Assembly (NCBI GenBank): GCA_964017155.1
Contig: OZ024854.1
Coordinates: 68,108,754-68,172,753 of the forward strand
DNA: 64,000 nucleotides
Reading direction: 5' to 3'
Source of the DNA: Oasisia sp. SBJ-2009
Taxonomy: Eukaryota; Annelida; Polychaeta; Sabellida; Siboglinidae
In this document: piece after piece, positions 27,501 to 35,961 of the stretch
Layout of the letters: the number at the start of each line of letters is the position of its first letter
Position numbering within the stretch: position 1 is the first letter of the stretch
Translations under genes and position numbers: made by a program
The notes under the pieces: generated by a model
Database searches by the model: none
Told to the model about the DNA's origin: nothing
What the model saw: the letters and a program-made list of their open reading frames with translations, nothing else

Positions 27501-30500
27501 CTTCTGCTACTTTGACGACACTTGTCACAGTTTACAGCTTTGTTGAAGTGGTGTTGAGTTTGACTCTATCACAGGTGACTGCAGTGTTTGTAGTTGTTAC
27601 AGGTGACTGCAGTGTTAGTAGTTGTTACAGGTGACTGCAGTGTTAGTAGTTGTTACAGGTGACTGCAGTGTTAGTAGTTGTTACAGGTGACTGCAGTGTT
27701 AGTAGTTGTTACAGGTGACTGCAGTGTTAGTAGTTGTTACAGGTGACTGCAGTGTTAGTAGTTGTTACAGGTGACTGCCGTGTTAGTAGTTGTTACAGGT
27801 GACTGCAGTGTTAGTAGTTGTTACAGGTGACTGCAGTGTTTGTAGTTGTTACAGGTGACTGCAGTGTTAGTAGTTGTTACAGGTGACTGCAGTGTTAGTA
27901 GTTGTTACAGGTGACTGCAGTGTTAGTAGTTGTTACAGGTGACTGCAGTGTTTGTAGTTGTTACAGGTGACTGCAGTGTTAGTAGTTGTTACAGGTGACT
28001 GCAGTGTTAGTAGTTGTTACAGGTGACTGCAGTGTTAGTAGTTGTTACAGGTGACTGCAGTGTTAGTAGTTGTTAGTATTTCTTAAGCAGCTTTCATTCA
28101 GCCATGTCATGTGCTGTCATTCTTAGTATTATTGTTTTTATTATTGTATCACAGTTGTGACTGTCCTTGCACTGGCCAGTTGTATGGACATGTGTTGTAC
28201 TGACCAGTTGTGTGGACATGTGTTGTACTGACCAGTTGTGTGAACATGTCTGGTACTGACCAGTGTTGTGGACATGTACTGACCAGTGGTGTTGTATGTT
28301 GCAGCCTCTCGCCTCGGACGTCGCCCGAAGAGATTGAAGGAAGCGCTGGAACAGAACAACCGGTCGTCCAGCCACAGCATCCCTCCCATCGTGCCCTGTC
28401 CCCCCCTCAACCCGCAGCAACTCGCTCAACTGAGCATGGCCGAACTACAGCGCCTCCTACAGGTCGTCAACCAAAACGGCAAGATGCCAAAGATCTTCCC
28501 GATGACGATGAAGACAGAGCCGGACGCGACGGAACAGTGTGGGGGCGGCCCGTGCAATGGCATGACAAATGGCATGACAAATGGCTTGACAAATGGCATG
28601 ACAAATGGCCTTGCCAATGACATGGCAAATGGCATGACGAACTCTTTGCCCAACGGCATCTCCAGAAACCTGCCCACTGATTTGTCAACAGGCATGTCCA
28701 ACGGTGGGCTGCGTAAAAGCATGTCAGACGCGATGCCCAACGGCGTGTCAGACAGGATGCCCAATGGCCTGCCCAATGGCCTGCCCAATGGCATATCAGA
28801 TAATGTGCCCAATAGGTTGATGAATGGAATGTCCAATGGTATGACCAATGGTATGACCAATGGTATGACCAATGGTATGTCCAATGGTATATCCAATGGT
28901 ATGACCAATGGTATGACCAATGGTATGACCAATGGTATGACCAATGGCTACTCCGACACGGACTCTGGTCTGAGTTACGATGGGCGCGACGGCACACCCA
29001 ACTCACAGGGGCGACTGCCGAACCTCGAACAAATCAACATCCCCGCGCTGGAGGAGTACAGATACCACCAGGGCGGCCACCACGCCCCCCACGGAGGTCA
29101 GCACCACGCCCCCCAGGGCGCCCACCAACACACCCCCCAGGGGGCGCACCAACACGCCCCCCAGGTGAAATGTGAAATCCGCGGCAGTTGCAGCCAGCAG
29201 CATCCTGTGCGGAACGGCTTCCACCGGTCGCACTCCGTCGACCCCGCAGCCCTCAGTCACAACGGACACACCGGTGGCTCCATCTCTGAGGAGCAGCACG
29301 AACAGTTGCAGTTGCTCAGTATTTCCGGCCCATCGAACGCGTCCGAATCGTCGCCGGAGGAGTGTTCACCCGCCCCTCCCCCCCACACCAAGCACCGCGC
29401 CATGCCCGACCTGCACGCACTGTTTGCCGAGGCCCGCACAGAGCCCAGTCGGGAACGACGGGAACTTGTCCACCAGGTGATAGAGACCGTGGTGACCGCT
29501 CACCTACAGACGTGTAACTACACCGGCGACAAGGTCCGGGAGGGAAAACAGAAGTACCAGGAGAAGATGAAGAACGCACCCCCTGGCATGGTAGGTTCAC
29601 ATTGCTCACCCCCTGGCATGGTAGGTTCACATTGCTCACCCCCTGGCATGGTAGGTTCACATTGCTCACCCCCTGGCATGGTAGGTTCACACTGCTCACC
29701 CCCTGGCATGGTAGGTTCACATTGCTCACCCCCTGGCATGGTAGGTTCACATTGCTCACCCCCTGGCATGGTAGGTTCACATTGCTCACCCCCTGGCATG
29801 GTAGGTTCACACTGCTCACCCCCTGGCATGGTAGGTTCACATTGCTCACCCCCTGGCATGGTAGGTTCACACTGGTACCCACCTGTATGATACATGCATA
29901 TACCTGACACGGAGGCATGGTATGTTCAAATAAGTCCACCCCTGGCTTGGCACAGTGACAGTGTTACACCACTGTGGTATATTCACAACCTCATTGACTG
30001 TCCATAAGATGATGTTGTTTGTTCAGATGGACTTCAATAAGATGATGTTGTATGTTCAGCAGATGGACTTCAGTAAGATGATGTTGTGTGTTCAGATGGA
30101 CTTCAGTAAGATGATGTTGTGTGTTCAGATGGACTTCAGTAAGATGATGTTGTGTGTTCAGATGGACTTCAGTAAGATGATGTTGTGTGTTCAGATGGAC
30201 TTCAGTAAGATGATGTTGTGTGTTCAGATGGACTTCAGTAAGATGATGTTGTGTGTTCAGATGGACTTCAGTAAGATGATGTTGTGTGTTCAGATGGACT
30301 TCAGTAAGATGATGTTGTGTGTTCAGCAGATGGACTTCAGTAAGATGATGCCGATGCTGGATGGAGGGAACCCTAACAAGATGTGGGACCAGTTTGTCAA
30401 GAACATGGTCCCTGTCATCACCCGAGTTGTCAAGTTCTGCAAGCGACTGCCAGGTGGGTTGACACTTGACTCGCCAGTGACGTAGAAGTGTCAACTGTCA

Positions 30501-32872
30501 GTGTGAGTTGAGCTCACGAGTGGCAGGACATTTGCACATTCACTGTTTCACAAATAAATGAATAAGCTCACTGGAAACAGAAATGGACACTGTCTTGTAT
30601 CTTAGAGTAGTCCGTAGACTGGACACTGTCATGAGACCTGTACAATGTCACCTCCCCCCCCCCGAGGTAGTCAGATGTGCTGGTGTTGATGGCGGTCATC
30701 TTGTGTCCAGGCTTCCTGGAGCTGCCTCAGGATGACCAGATCAAACTCATCAAGCTGGGGTCATTTGAGGTGGTCATCATGCGCTACATCCCCTTGTTTG
30801 AGGAGGACGGGATGTACATCCCCAGCATGGAGATGAAGATACCCAGGTAAGACCTTCTTGGGGGAAGGCGAGTTTAACTTGAGCAGCCAACATGTGTAGT
30901 ATGTTATAATTGATAACACATGTCACTGATGCACATTGCGGTTATCTTCCTATTAAGAGTATAAATAAAATCACCTAAACGTTTCTCAACATTTTACTTT
31001 TGCAACGTTGACAATGTGGTCACTGTTGGGGTTAGTTAGCCACAGTTTGGCCGGCAGTGGTCATCCTGACGTGGACAGTGTAGCATTACAACCACGGCCC
31101 TGACAGCCTTCATCTAGTCCTAAATGCCCAAGTACAGTGAAATGATGTAACACAGTGTGACATAGTGTGATGTGACACAGTGTGACATAACACAATGTGA
31201 TGTAGTGTGATTTAACAGTGTGATGTAACAGTGCAAGATGTGACACAGTGTGATGTAACACAGTGTGACGTAGTGTGATGTGACACAGTGTGACGTAGTG
31301 TGATGCGGTGTCTGCAGGTTCATGGTGAGGAACATGCCAATGGGCAGCTTCTTTGAGCATCAGTTCAACCTCGCAGCAAAACTCAACTTCCTCAATCTGA
31401 CTGACAGCGAGGTAGCCCTCTACACCGCCATCATGATCCTCAACCCTGGTAGGTGGCGCCACATGCATTCGTCACTCCGTAGCGTCGTTAGTCACTGATT
31501 AGTGTTTCATTTGTTCTTCCGCTCTGTTTCTCTGTTAGATCTGGACCCTCAATTTCTGGTTACTTTTCAATTTTCAATTGTTTGTGGAGGTTGACAGAGG
31601 TTCTAGTTGTGCTTTATAATAGCAACATTTGGAGTAACAGTGAATTGTGGTATGATGACGGCACTGGGAATTACCCCAAAACATGTCAATAAATGTTCGA
31701 AATGTGAAACAGTCACAATTCTGTTAATATCTCTTTCAAGCTTATTAAATGCTATAAAGCAAGCCTTGTCATAACAACAACATTTAAATAATATAAAACA
31801 GAACAGAGCAACCTGTATGTTTTGTTATTCAGTCAGGTTTAGTTTTAAACACAATCATAAAACAATGTCGAGGAATATTAAGACGATGTTCTGGGTGAAA
31901 GGTTTCTCGATCGATGTTTACATGAATGTGGTGTTTTCAGAGCGTGTTGACCTTGAGAACAAGAAAGCCGTGCAGAAACTTCTTGGTCTCTTTCTGCAGG
32001 CCTTCTACATGAAGATGAAGACAAACCGACCAGGTAGACACTTCCTTCTTACCTGTCTTCATATTAGGGTCTAAAAATTGCGGTTCCTACAGCAAAAGTG
32101 GGAACCAAATATGCCAAAACCCAAACCTTTAAATAGGCGGCTCACTGAGACTTTGTTTGCTAAAGGCACTGTACTGTGCTTGTGGTCTTTGGACCTGTCA
32201 TCACTGTGCTTGTGGTCTTTGGACCTGTCATCACTGTGCCTGTGGTCTTTGGACCTGTCATCACTGTGCTTGTGGTCTTTGGACCTGTCATCACTGTGCC
32301 TGTGGTCTTTGGACCTGTCATCACTGTGATTGTGGTCTTTGGACCTGTCATCACTGTGCTTGTGGTCTTTGGACCTGTCATCACTGTGCTTGTGGAAATG
32401 TAATAACAGATCTTGTGATTGTGAACATGTAATCACTTGTGATTGTGGACATGCATTCACAGCCCTCGTGGTTGTAGACACATAATCCACGTTCTTGTGG
32501 TTGTGGATAAGTATTCACTGTTGTTGTGGACATGTAATCACTGTGGTTGTGGACACTGTGGTTGTGGACATGTAATCACTGTGGTTGTGGACACTGGTTG
32601 TGGACATGTAATCACTGTGGTTGTGGACACTGGTTGTAGTCACTGTGGTTGTGGACACTGTGGTTGTGGACACTGTGGTTGTGGACCTGTACTCATCCTC
32701 CTGTGTTGTTGTAGAGTCGAACTGTGAGGAGACGTTCCTCGAGGCCCTCCACCTGCTCTCAGACCTGCAGGAGATCAACGAGATGCACGCCAAGTTCATC
32801 AACAAGATGCGCCTCGAAGTGCCGGACATGTCCTTCCCCGCACTCCACGAGGAGGTGTACAGCGCCGAGTAG
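8294..32872 (+). CDS. NR1-type nuclear receptor (DNA-binding domain + LBD), 8 coding exons
   Basis: Coding exons 8294-8386, 10593-10734, 28305-29590, 30330-30453, 30711-30846, 31318-31448, 31941-32033 and 32715-32872 join in frame to 720 codons plus TAG. Product: a ligand-type nuclear receptor, a DNA-binding transcription factor. Residues 10-75 hold eight zinc-binding cysteines (10, 13, 27, 30, 46, 52, 62, 65) and P-box CEGCKG, followed by [12 protein letters not shown]. Residues about 80-455 are a long low-complexity hinge. Residues about 455-720 are an LBD with signature [20 protein letters not shown] and a helix-12-like ending [11 protein letters not shown]. The start is fixed by an in-frame TGA at 8273-8275; ATG 8294 has a better Kozak context (AACCATGG) than ATG 8279. 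There is almost no A/B domain. The LBD most resembles the E75/E78/Rev-erb/PPAR side of NR1, but SRLGRRPKR differs from the usual GRVPKREK, so the subgroup is left open. Confidence 0.9.
8387..9760. other. Receptor intron 1, unique part
   Basis: Contains a (TA)n tract at 9460-9518 and a decayed dispersed repeat at about 8515-8700 that resembles 14020-14215. No exon recognised. Confidence 0.45.
9777..10575. repeat. C-run/CA minisatellite, ~23 copies
   Basis: Units of about 32-38 bp built from CACTGTCACGCTATGCTC, a C run of 6-14 and a CA tract. Lengths vary through slippage. It ends just before the acceptor of receptor exon 2. Confidence 0.95.
10593..10734 (+). CDS. Receptor exon 2: second zinc finger
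   Basis: Acceptor CTGTTTCAG, then [10 protein letters not shown]... with four cysteines in C-x5-C-x9-C-x2-C spacing, ending AVGMSRE plus one base before donor GTACGT. Phase 0 in, phase 1 out. The C/CA-rich tandem array ends only about 20 bp upstream of the acceptor, so the polypyrimidine region borders the repeat. Confidence 0.93.
10735..12190. other. Start of the 17.6-kb receptor intron 2
   Basis: Unique sequence, no exon recognised. Confidence 0.4.
12194..12694. repeat. 21-bp minisatellite, ~24 copies
   Basis: Core TATTAACTACTAGTACAGGT, nearly perfect; only one AAT variant was seen. Confidence 0.98.
13131..13958. repeat. 26-bp minisatellite, ~32 copies
   Basis: Core TTGGGCTGTGTGACCTGGCT followed by SATCAC. 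Variants (GGCTC, GGCTG, GACTG) are clustered. Confidence 0.97.
14235..18691. repeat. 26-bp minisatellite, ~170 copies, with higher-order structure
   Basis: Core TTGAGGATGGACACAAGGAG followed by ATCACG, ATCATG or CTCTCA. This is the largest array in the window. Rare variants recur about 936-962 bp apart in its right half, showing duplication of blocks of 36-37 units. It lies within receptor intron 2. Confidence 0.98.
18692..18815. repeat. 34-bp repeat, ~3.7 copies
   Basis: Core GGTGTTGTTAAGGACAGGTG, directly after the 26-bp array. Confidence 0.9.
18820..21460. other. AT-rich intron sequence
   Basis: No exon recognised. Two CTCF-like motifs lie at about 20757 (CACTAGGTGGCAGC) and 20810 (GTGCTGCCATCTGGTGACC). 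Confidence 0.4.
21466..22502. repeat. 11-bp minisatellite, ~94 copies
   Basis: Unit ACTGACTGGAT with ACTGACAGGAT as the main variant, plus rarer GGATCCTGCAAG insertions. Open in several minus frames only because the unit lacks stops. Confidence 0.97.
22503..23610. other. Intron sequence
   Basis: No exon or element recognised. Confidence 0.4.
23615..23714. repeat. 16-bp repeat, ~6 copies
   Basis: Unit AGTACATGATGGTCAC, perfect until the last copy. Confidence 0.95.
23720..27430. other. Intron sequence
   Basis: No exon recognised. G runs at about 24986 and 26252. A CTCF-like GCTAGGTGGCAGCACC lies at about 26347. GGGGTGGGGTGGGG repeats at 27230-27265 are G-quadruplex-prone. Confidence 0.4.
27440..27474 (+). 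promoter_or_regulatory. TATA/Inr core-promoter-like site inside the large receptor intron
   Basis: TATATAAA at 27440-27447 is followed by an initiator-like TCAGTC at 27469-27474, with its A 31 bp from the TATA start, which is standard core-promoter geometry. It lies 0.85 kb upstream of receptor exon 3, so a transcript from here would lack both zinc fingers. There is no transcript evidence. Confidence 0.4.
27567..28073. repeat. 28-bp minisatellite, ~18 copies
   Basis: Core ACAGGTGACTGCAGTGTTAG. Each unit contains ACAG|GTGACT, a donor-like string, just downstream of the TATA/Inr-like site. Confidence 0.97.
28170..28290 (+). repeat. 28-bp repeat with branchpoint-like motif, ~4 copies
   Basis: Core GTACTGACCAGTTGTGTGGA. 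Each unit carries TACTGAC, a good match to a lariat branchpoint, and the array ends at the acceptor of receptor exon 3 (28304). Confidence 0.9.
28305..29590 (+). CDS. Receptor exon 3: T-box, repetitive hinge, LBD helix 1
   Basis: Follows acceptor ATGTTGCAG. Begins [19 protein letters not shown], then FPMTMKTEP. An imperfect tetrapeptide repeat (N-G-M/L/I-T/S/P) runs at about 28548-28951, followed by a His/Gln/Pro-rich repeat ([10 protein letters not shown] types, about 29070-29165) and an acidic/Ser stretch. It ends in the first LBD helix ([18 protein letters not shown], then [20 protein letters not shown]). The end given is the first of ten identical candidate donors (ATG|GTAGGT at 29591 and every 30 bp to 29861). 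Using later ones adds 10 residues each ([10 protein letters not shown]) without changing frame. Confidence 0.85.
28548..28951 (+). repeat. Coding 12-bp repeat (Asn-Gly-Met-Xaa)n in the receptor hinge
   Basis: AATGGYATGACC-type units, about 30 in the same frame, interrupted by diverged [12 protein letters not shown] and NRLM units. Frame and chemistry are kept while bases drift, so it is part of the protein. Confidence 0.9.
29577..29878 (+). repeat. 30-bp repeat carrying the 5' splice site of receptor exon 3, 10 copies
   Basis: Unit CCCCCTGGCATGGTAGGTTC plus ACATTGCTCA. Each copy contains ATG|GTAGGT. The copies are open in the coding frame ([10 protein letters not shown]) up to a TGA at 29888. 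Confidence 0.97.
30004..30350 (+). repeat. 33-bp repeat carrying the 3' splice site of receptor exon 4, ~10 copies
   Basis: Unit ATGGACTTCAGTAAGATGAT plus GTTGTGTGTTCAG. Each copy carries GTGTTCAG|ATG. Open in frame into the true exon. Confidence 0.97.
30330..30453 (+). CDS. Receptor exon 4: LBD helix 3 region
   Basis: Encodes [20 protein letters not shown], then [21 protein letters not shown], with donor GTGGGT at 30454. The start given is the most 3' of ten acceptor copies. CAGCAG just before it is a NAGNAG acceptor, so one extra Gln is optional. Upstream acceptors at about 30027, 30063 and every 33 bp to 30294 would add [15 protein letters not shown] units in frame. Confidence 0.85.
30711..30846 (+). 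CDS. Receptor exon 5: LBD signature
   Basis: Acceptor TTGTGTCCAG and donor GTAAGA. Encodes [20 protein letters not shown], then [20 protein letters not shown]. The PGF..L...DDQ..L.K pattern is the nuclear-receptor LBD signature spanning helices 3-5. Confidence 0.93.
31140..31310. repeat. Degenerate ~24-bp repeat before receptor exon 6
   Basis: GTGTGACATAGTGTGATGTG-type units, running to within about 10 bp of the acceptor. Confidence 0.85.
31318..31448 (+). CDS. Receptor exon 6: LBD middle helices
   Basis: Acceptor GTGTCTGCAG and donor GTAGGT. Encodes [20 protein letters not shown], then [23 protein letters not shown]. The segment [15 protein letters not shown] matches the L.L.D.E..L..A... 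helix 7-8 pattern of NR1 receptors. A degenerate GTGTGAYGTA repeat lies directly upstream. Confidence 0.93.
31941..32033 (+). CDS. Receptor exon 7: LBD helix 9
   Basis: Acceptor GTGTTTTCAG and donor GTAGAC. Encodes [20 protein letters not shown], then [11 protein letters not shown]. Phase 1 in and out. It corresponds to helix 9 and the following loop of NR1-type LBDs. Confidence 0.92.
32176..32395. repeat. 30-bp minisatellite, ~7 copies
   Basis: Core TGTGCTTGTGGTCTTTGGAC plus CTGTCATCAC, in the last receptor intron. Confidence 0.95.
32500..32690. repeat. Degenerate GTGGTTGTGGACA repeat
   Basis: Irregular GTGGTTGTGGACACTGTG units ending about 20 bp before the acceptor of receptor exon 8. Confidence 0.85.
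32715..32872 (+). CDS. Receptor exon 8: LBD helices 10-12 and stop
   Basis: Acceptor TGTTGTTGTAG. Encodes [20 protein letters not shown], then [32 protein letters not shown] and TAG at 32870-32872. [14 protein letters not shown] matches the L.DLR.(L/I)N..H... helix 10/11 pattern. PALHEEVY resembles an AF-2 helix, unlike Rev-erb, which lacks one. Confidence 0.92.
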
Positions 32873-33380
32873 AGGGCGCCACCAGCACTCAGTAGTGCAC
32901 GACACAATCTCACTCGTCTCCTCCGCCCATCTCGGTGTGTTGTGGCGAGTAAGTGGGCGGTGTGCCAGTAGGGGGAGCCACCTGTCTGCAGAGCGACGCA
33001 GCTGTTCAGCACCCATCCGAGTGTTGAAGAGTGTTGCTAGTAGGGGGAGCCACTTGTGAGTGGCGGACGTACACCAAATATCGTCGGATGTTCTTTGTAT
33101 ATCCCTACGTTGGTGACAGTCATGGAATCAGCCACCAGAGGGAGCCAGGTGTGTGTGAAGTGCGACCGTGATGTGACTACGATGGACGACTGTCTCGGTC
33201 ACTACACAAGGGACTGACGGCAAGTGTGACTTGTGCCATATCTGCTGTGCAGACAACCCCGTCTCACCAGGGTCGGCCATGATGGGCCACAGCGCCACCT
33301 GGTGGTCTGTGATGGCATGAACAGATTCGTCACCCGTCGACACGAGGTGGACGCACAAACACAGCAGCGCCACCTGGTGT
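32864..33380. promoter_or_regulatory. Cluster of six CTCF-like motifs in the receptor 3' UTR
   Basis: Six 15-18-bp matches to the CTCF core: GCCGAGTAGAGGGCGCC (32864, overlapping the stop codon), GCCAGTAGGGGGAGCC (about 32964), GCTAGTAGGGGGAGCC (about 33036), GCCACCAGAGGGAGCC (about 33131), and on the minus strand CCACCAGGTGGCGCTG (33290-33306) and CACCAGGTGGCGCTG (33364-33380). The first four face plus and the last two face minus. The consensus is recalled from vertebrates and flies; binding in this animal is inferred. Confidence 0.4.
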
Positions 33381-33389
33381 CTCGACTTG

Positions 33390-35620
33390 GCACGCCGCAA
33401 AATTTAGGAAAATTCCCTGGTCCCGGACACACCTACGACAGCCGCAGCGTCTGACCCACCAGACGAACTGAACCGTCTTATTCTTCTGTTGATATTTTAT
33501 GTGTTACTGAATGTATGTTATTCGCACAAACCGTAGCTGTGGTTCTCTTACAAACACATGGTCATTTGTGGGTGTTTCATAACTGCTCCCAGCAGCCAGC
33601 TGTGTGGACTGTCGATGGACGGGCCTGGGCGGCCACAGTCTGATCTCAAACAGGAAGTGGGGTGGGAAGGGGAGGAATGTACGGGAAGGTAGGCTAGGAG
33701 GGAATCATGTGGGAGAACTTTACGTTACGAAGGAACCATTGAACCGGAGATGTTTTGTTTTCAAGTATATCAGACTCAAGTGCCAGTGATCACCTTATGT
33801 GAGGTGATTTGTAGATAAACGTGACGTGATCACTCCAGAAAACAGGACTAGACCTCAAGGTCAAGGTCCCAGAGCTGGAGAGAAACGCTGCACATAAAAG
33901 TTTCCGTTGCAGTTTTTTGTTTCACCAAATTTTTGAAGCTTGGACAGATTATATATATATATATATTAGTTGTATATCATATTCGTTGGTTGTTATGGTA
34001 TGCCGTTATTTTCGGCCTTACGTGTATGTTATATGTAAGTCTTTTATGAAGGAAAGTAAAAGCCGTTTCTTAGCAGTTGAAGGAAGATGTGCTGGTTTCA
34101 CCCGGGAGAGTAGAACGCAGGGTTGAGTATGTTTTATGTACGAGGCAGTATAAATCAGGGACATCATCTTTGCCTTAAGCCAACGACACATCAGCCGTCC
34201 ACTGTATGCTTGAACGCATCGTCACGGTTCATTGACTTCATGCTTGGAGTAATTGCTGTATATAAGCTCGCTATGAAATGGATGCCATGAATTGATGTGT
34301 ACAGGCGTGTGTGTTTGTAAAAATCTGTGAATATCTATAGTATAAGTGCTATTTCGTTGACGTGACGTGATGTCGGTCTTTTAGCTGTGACTTTTTAGAG
34401 GTGTTAAGTTGTTGATCTGTGCATATCATATAGTGGCTTGCTGCATGCTAGTTGTGCACACAGAGCAGCACTGGGGTCGTGTTGCTCAGTCAGAACGTGT
34501 TGGTCAGTCAGTCGTGTGGTGTGTATCGGCTAGCCTAGTAGTCCCAACCAGCGATGTGACCCTCGTGTACGTTTGTAAAGCGATACTCCTACATGACGTT
34601 TATTTCAGCAATCACACGTAACACTGTTGGAATGTCAGCGTGATATTTGTGACGTGTCAAACCTGTTTAACAAGGGTAATGTAATGTATAGATTTAGTCC
34701 TAATGAAATAAACCCTCTTACATACTCCAGCAGAAAACTAATAACCCAACCTTCAGAGTTCTATGATAATGTTGTGTGGTTTCTGAAACAGAACTGACTG
34801 GACTGTTATTCTTTCATGGACTCGATGGTAGCATATTTTTGTCTTATTTCAAATGAATTAATGAATAATGCCAGTTAATGCAGGATCGTGGTCGACATAT
34901 TTTAGATGATTTTTAAATCACACTCGCGTTGTTCGGAAAGGACAAGAGCTTGTCCTGTTGTTGTTATTGATAACTGTAAATGTCAGATTGAAGACGTTTT
35001 GTCTGCCGATCTCTGATTTTGCCTCAGTCGTGCGGCATGGCTCAATGTACGAAGTTGACACAGTTGATGTGGTCAGTGGCATCTGGTGCTTAAAGGGCAT
35101 TTTAGTGCTGCAAGTTTGTGTTGTGTAATTTTGTTGGCAAGATATTGTTACTGGCATCAGTACCAAGATATTGTTACTGGCATCAATACCAAGTAGTCAA
35201 TAAATATGTTGAACTATACAGACTTTGTAGTTTCTGATGTTAAACACCTGAGTCATCTAAATATGTGGTTGTCTTCGGCTCTTAACTTTGGGATCCTTGT
35301 TTATACTGTAGTACCTTTCAAATGTTGGTTGTTGCCTGTTTGTTGCACCTCTCAACTCAGTAATACAGTAATATTATTAACAACGTCTTTTAAATAATCC
35401 CAAACAACTTTGGCTCCTAAAAATAAGTTTAACATTAGCAAGTGAGCTTCCCCTGTTAGCTGGACAGATGTATGGAGCCAACAAACACTTAATTAGGAGT
35501 ATCTAAAACTAGCAACCGTTCACACACGTTGAGCCTGGTTTGTTTATAATTCTTTATCACACACAGATCTTCAGATCTTTTTAGATGACCATTGTGCTTG
35601 ATTATGCCTAAAGATTATGG
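33390..35620. other. Receptor 3' UTR and intergenic spacer
   Basis: No further ORF recognised. Two AATAAA signals and a short (TA)n at 33950-33967. Tail-to-tail spacer with CCNQ. Confidence 0.5.
34707..34712 (+). terminator. Candidate poly(A) signal, nuclear receptor
   Basis: AATAAA about 1.8 kb after the receptor stop. A second AATAAA at 35199-35204 is an alternative. Both lie before the facing cyclin Q signal. Confidence 0.4.
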
Positions 35621-35621
35621 T

Positions 35622-35627
35622 TTTATT
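35622..35627 (-). terminator. CCNQ: Candidate poly(A) signal, CCNQ
   Basis: AATAAA on the minus strand (TTTATT on plus), about 250 nt after the CCNQ stop. Confidence 0.45.
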
Positions 35628-35846
35628 GCTTCTTTGAATTGAGTATGCTCAGGAAATAAGTGTACATTATTATAAGGAAATCTACATTTTAAAAACAAGA
35701 AAAAAACTATTTTCAGCCCATGTTTTCTAAGATGAATACCTAAAACAAGTCTACCTATGAATGAACTTTAATTACACAAGTATTACAAGAAGTATTCACA
35801 CCAACATTCTCCGATTCTTTCGATGTTATCTTTGCAACTATCACCT

Positions 35847-35862
35847 GCCAGGTGGCAGCACC
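35847..35862 (+). promoter_or_regulatory. CTCF-like motif after the CCNQ stop
   Basis: GCCAGGTGGCAGCACC, 13 bp beyond the CCNQ stop codon. Confidence 0.25.
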
Positions 35863-35874
35863 AGGTGGGGTGCA

Positions 35875-35961
35875 TCAGCTGGCGACTTCGAGGTCATAAA
35901 CGTCTATGATAGCGGAAATGATCGTTCGGATTCGCCGAAGAGTTATATCTTCTGTCAACAC
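35875..35961 (-). CDS. CCNQ: CCNQ exon 6 and stop
   Basis: Acceptor TCTTCCATAG. Encodes VLTEDITLRRIRTIISAIID, then VYDLEVAS and TGA at 35877-35875. It aligns with the VFNDDLTKPIID... end of human cyclin Q, with weak identity but the same length and phase. Confidence 0.9.
   Translation of the reverse strand: MLTEDITLRRIRTIISAIIDVYDLEVAS

Noticed and set aside
33128..33454. Overlapping ORFs after the receptor stop codon
   Set aside because: They lie in the 3' UTR, overlap on both strands, and are explained by GC-rich CTCF-like motifs.
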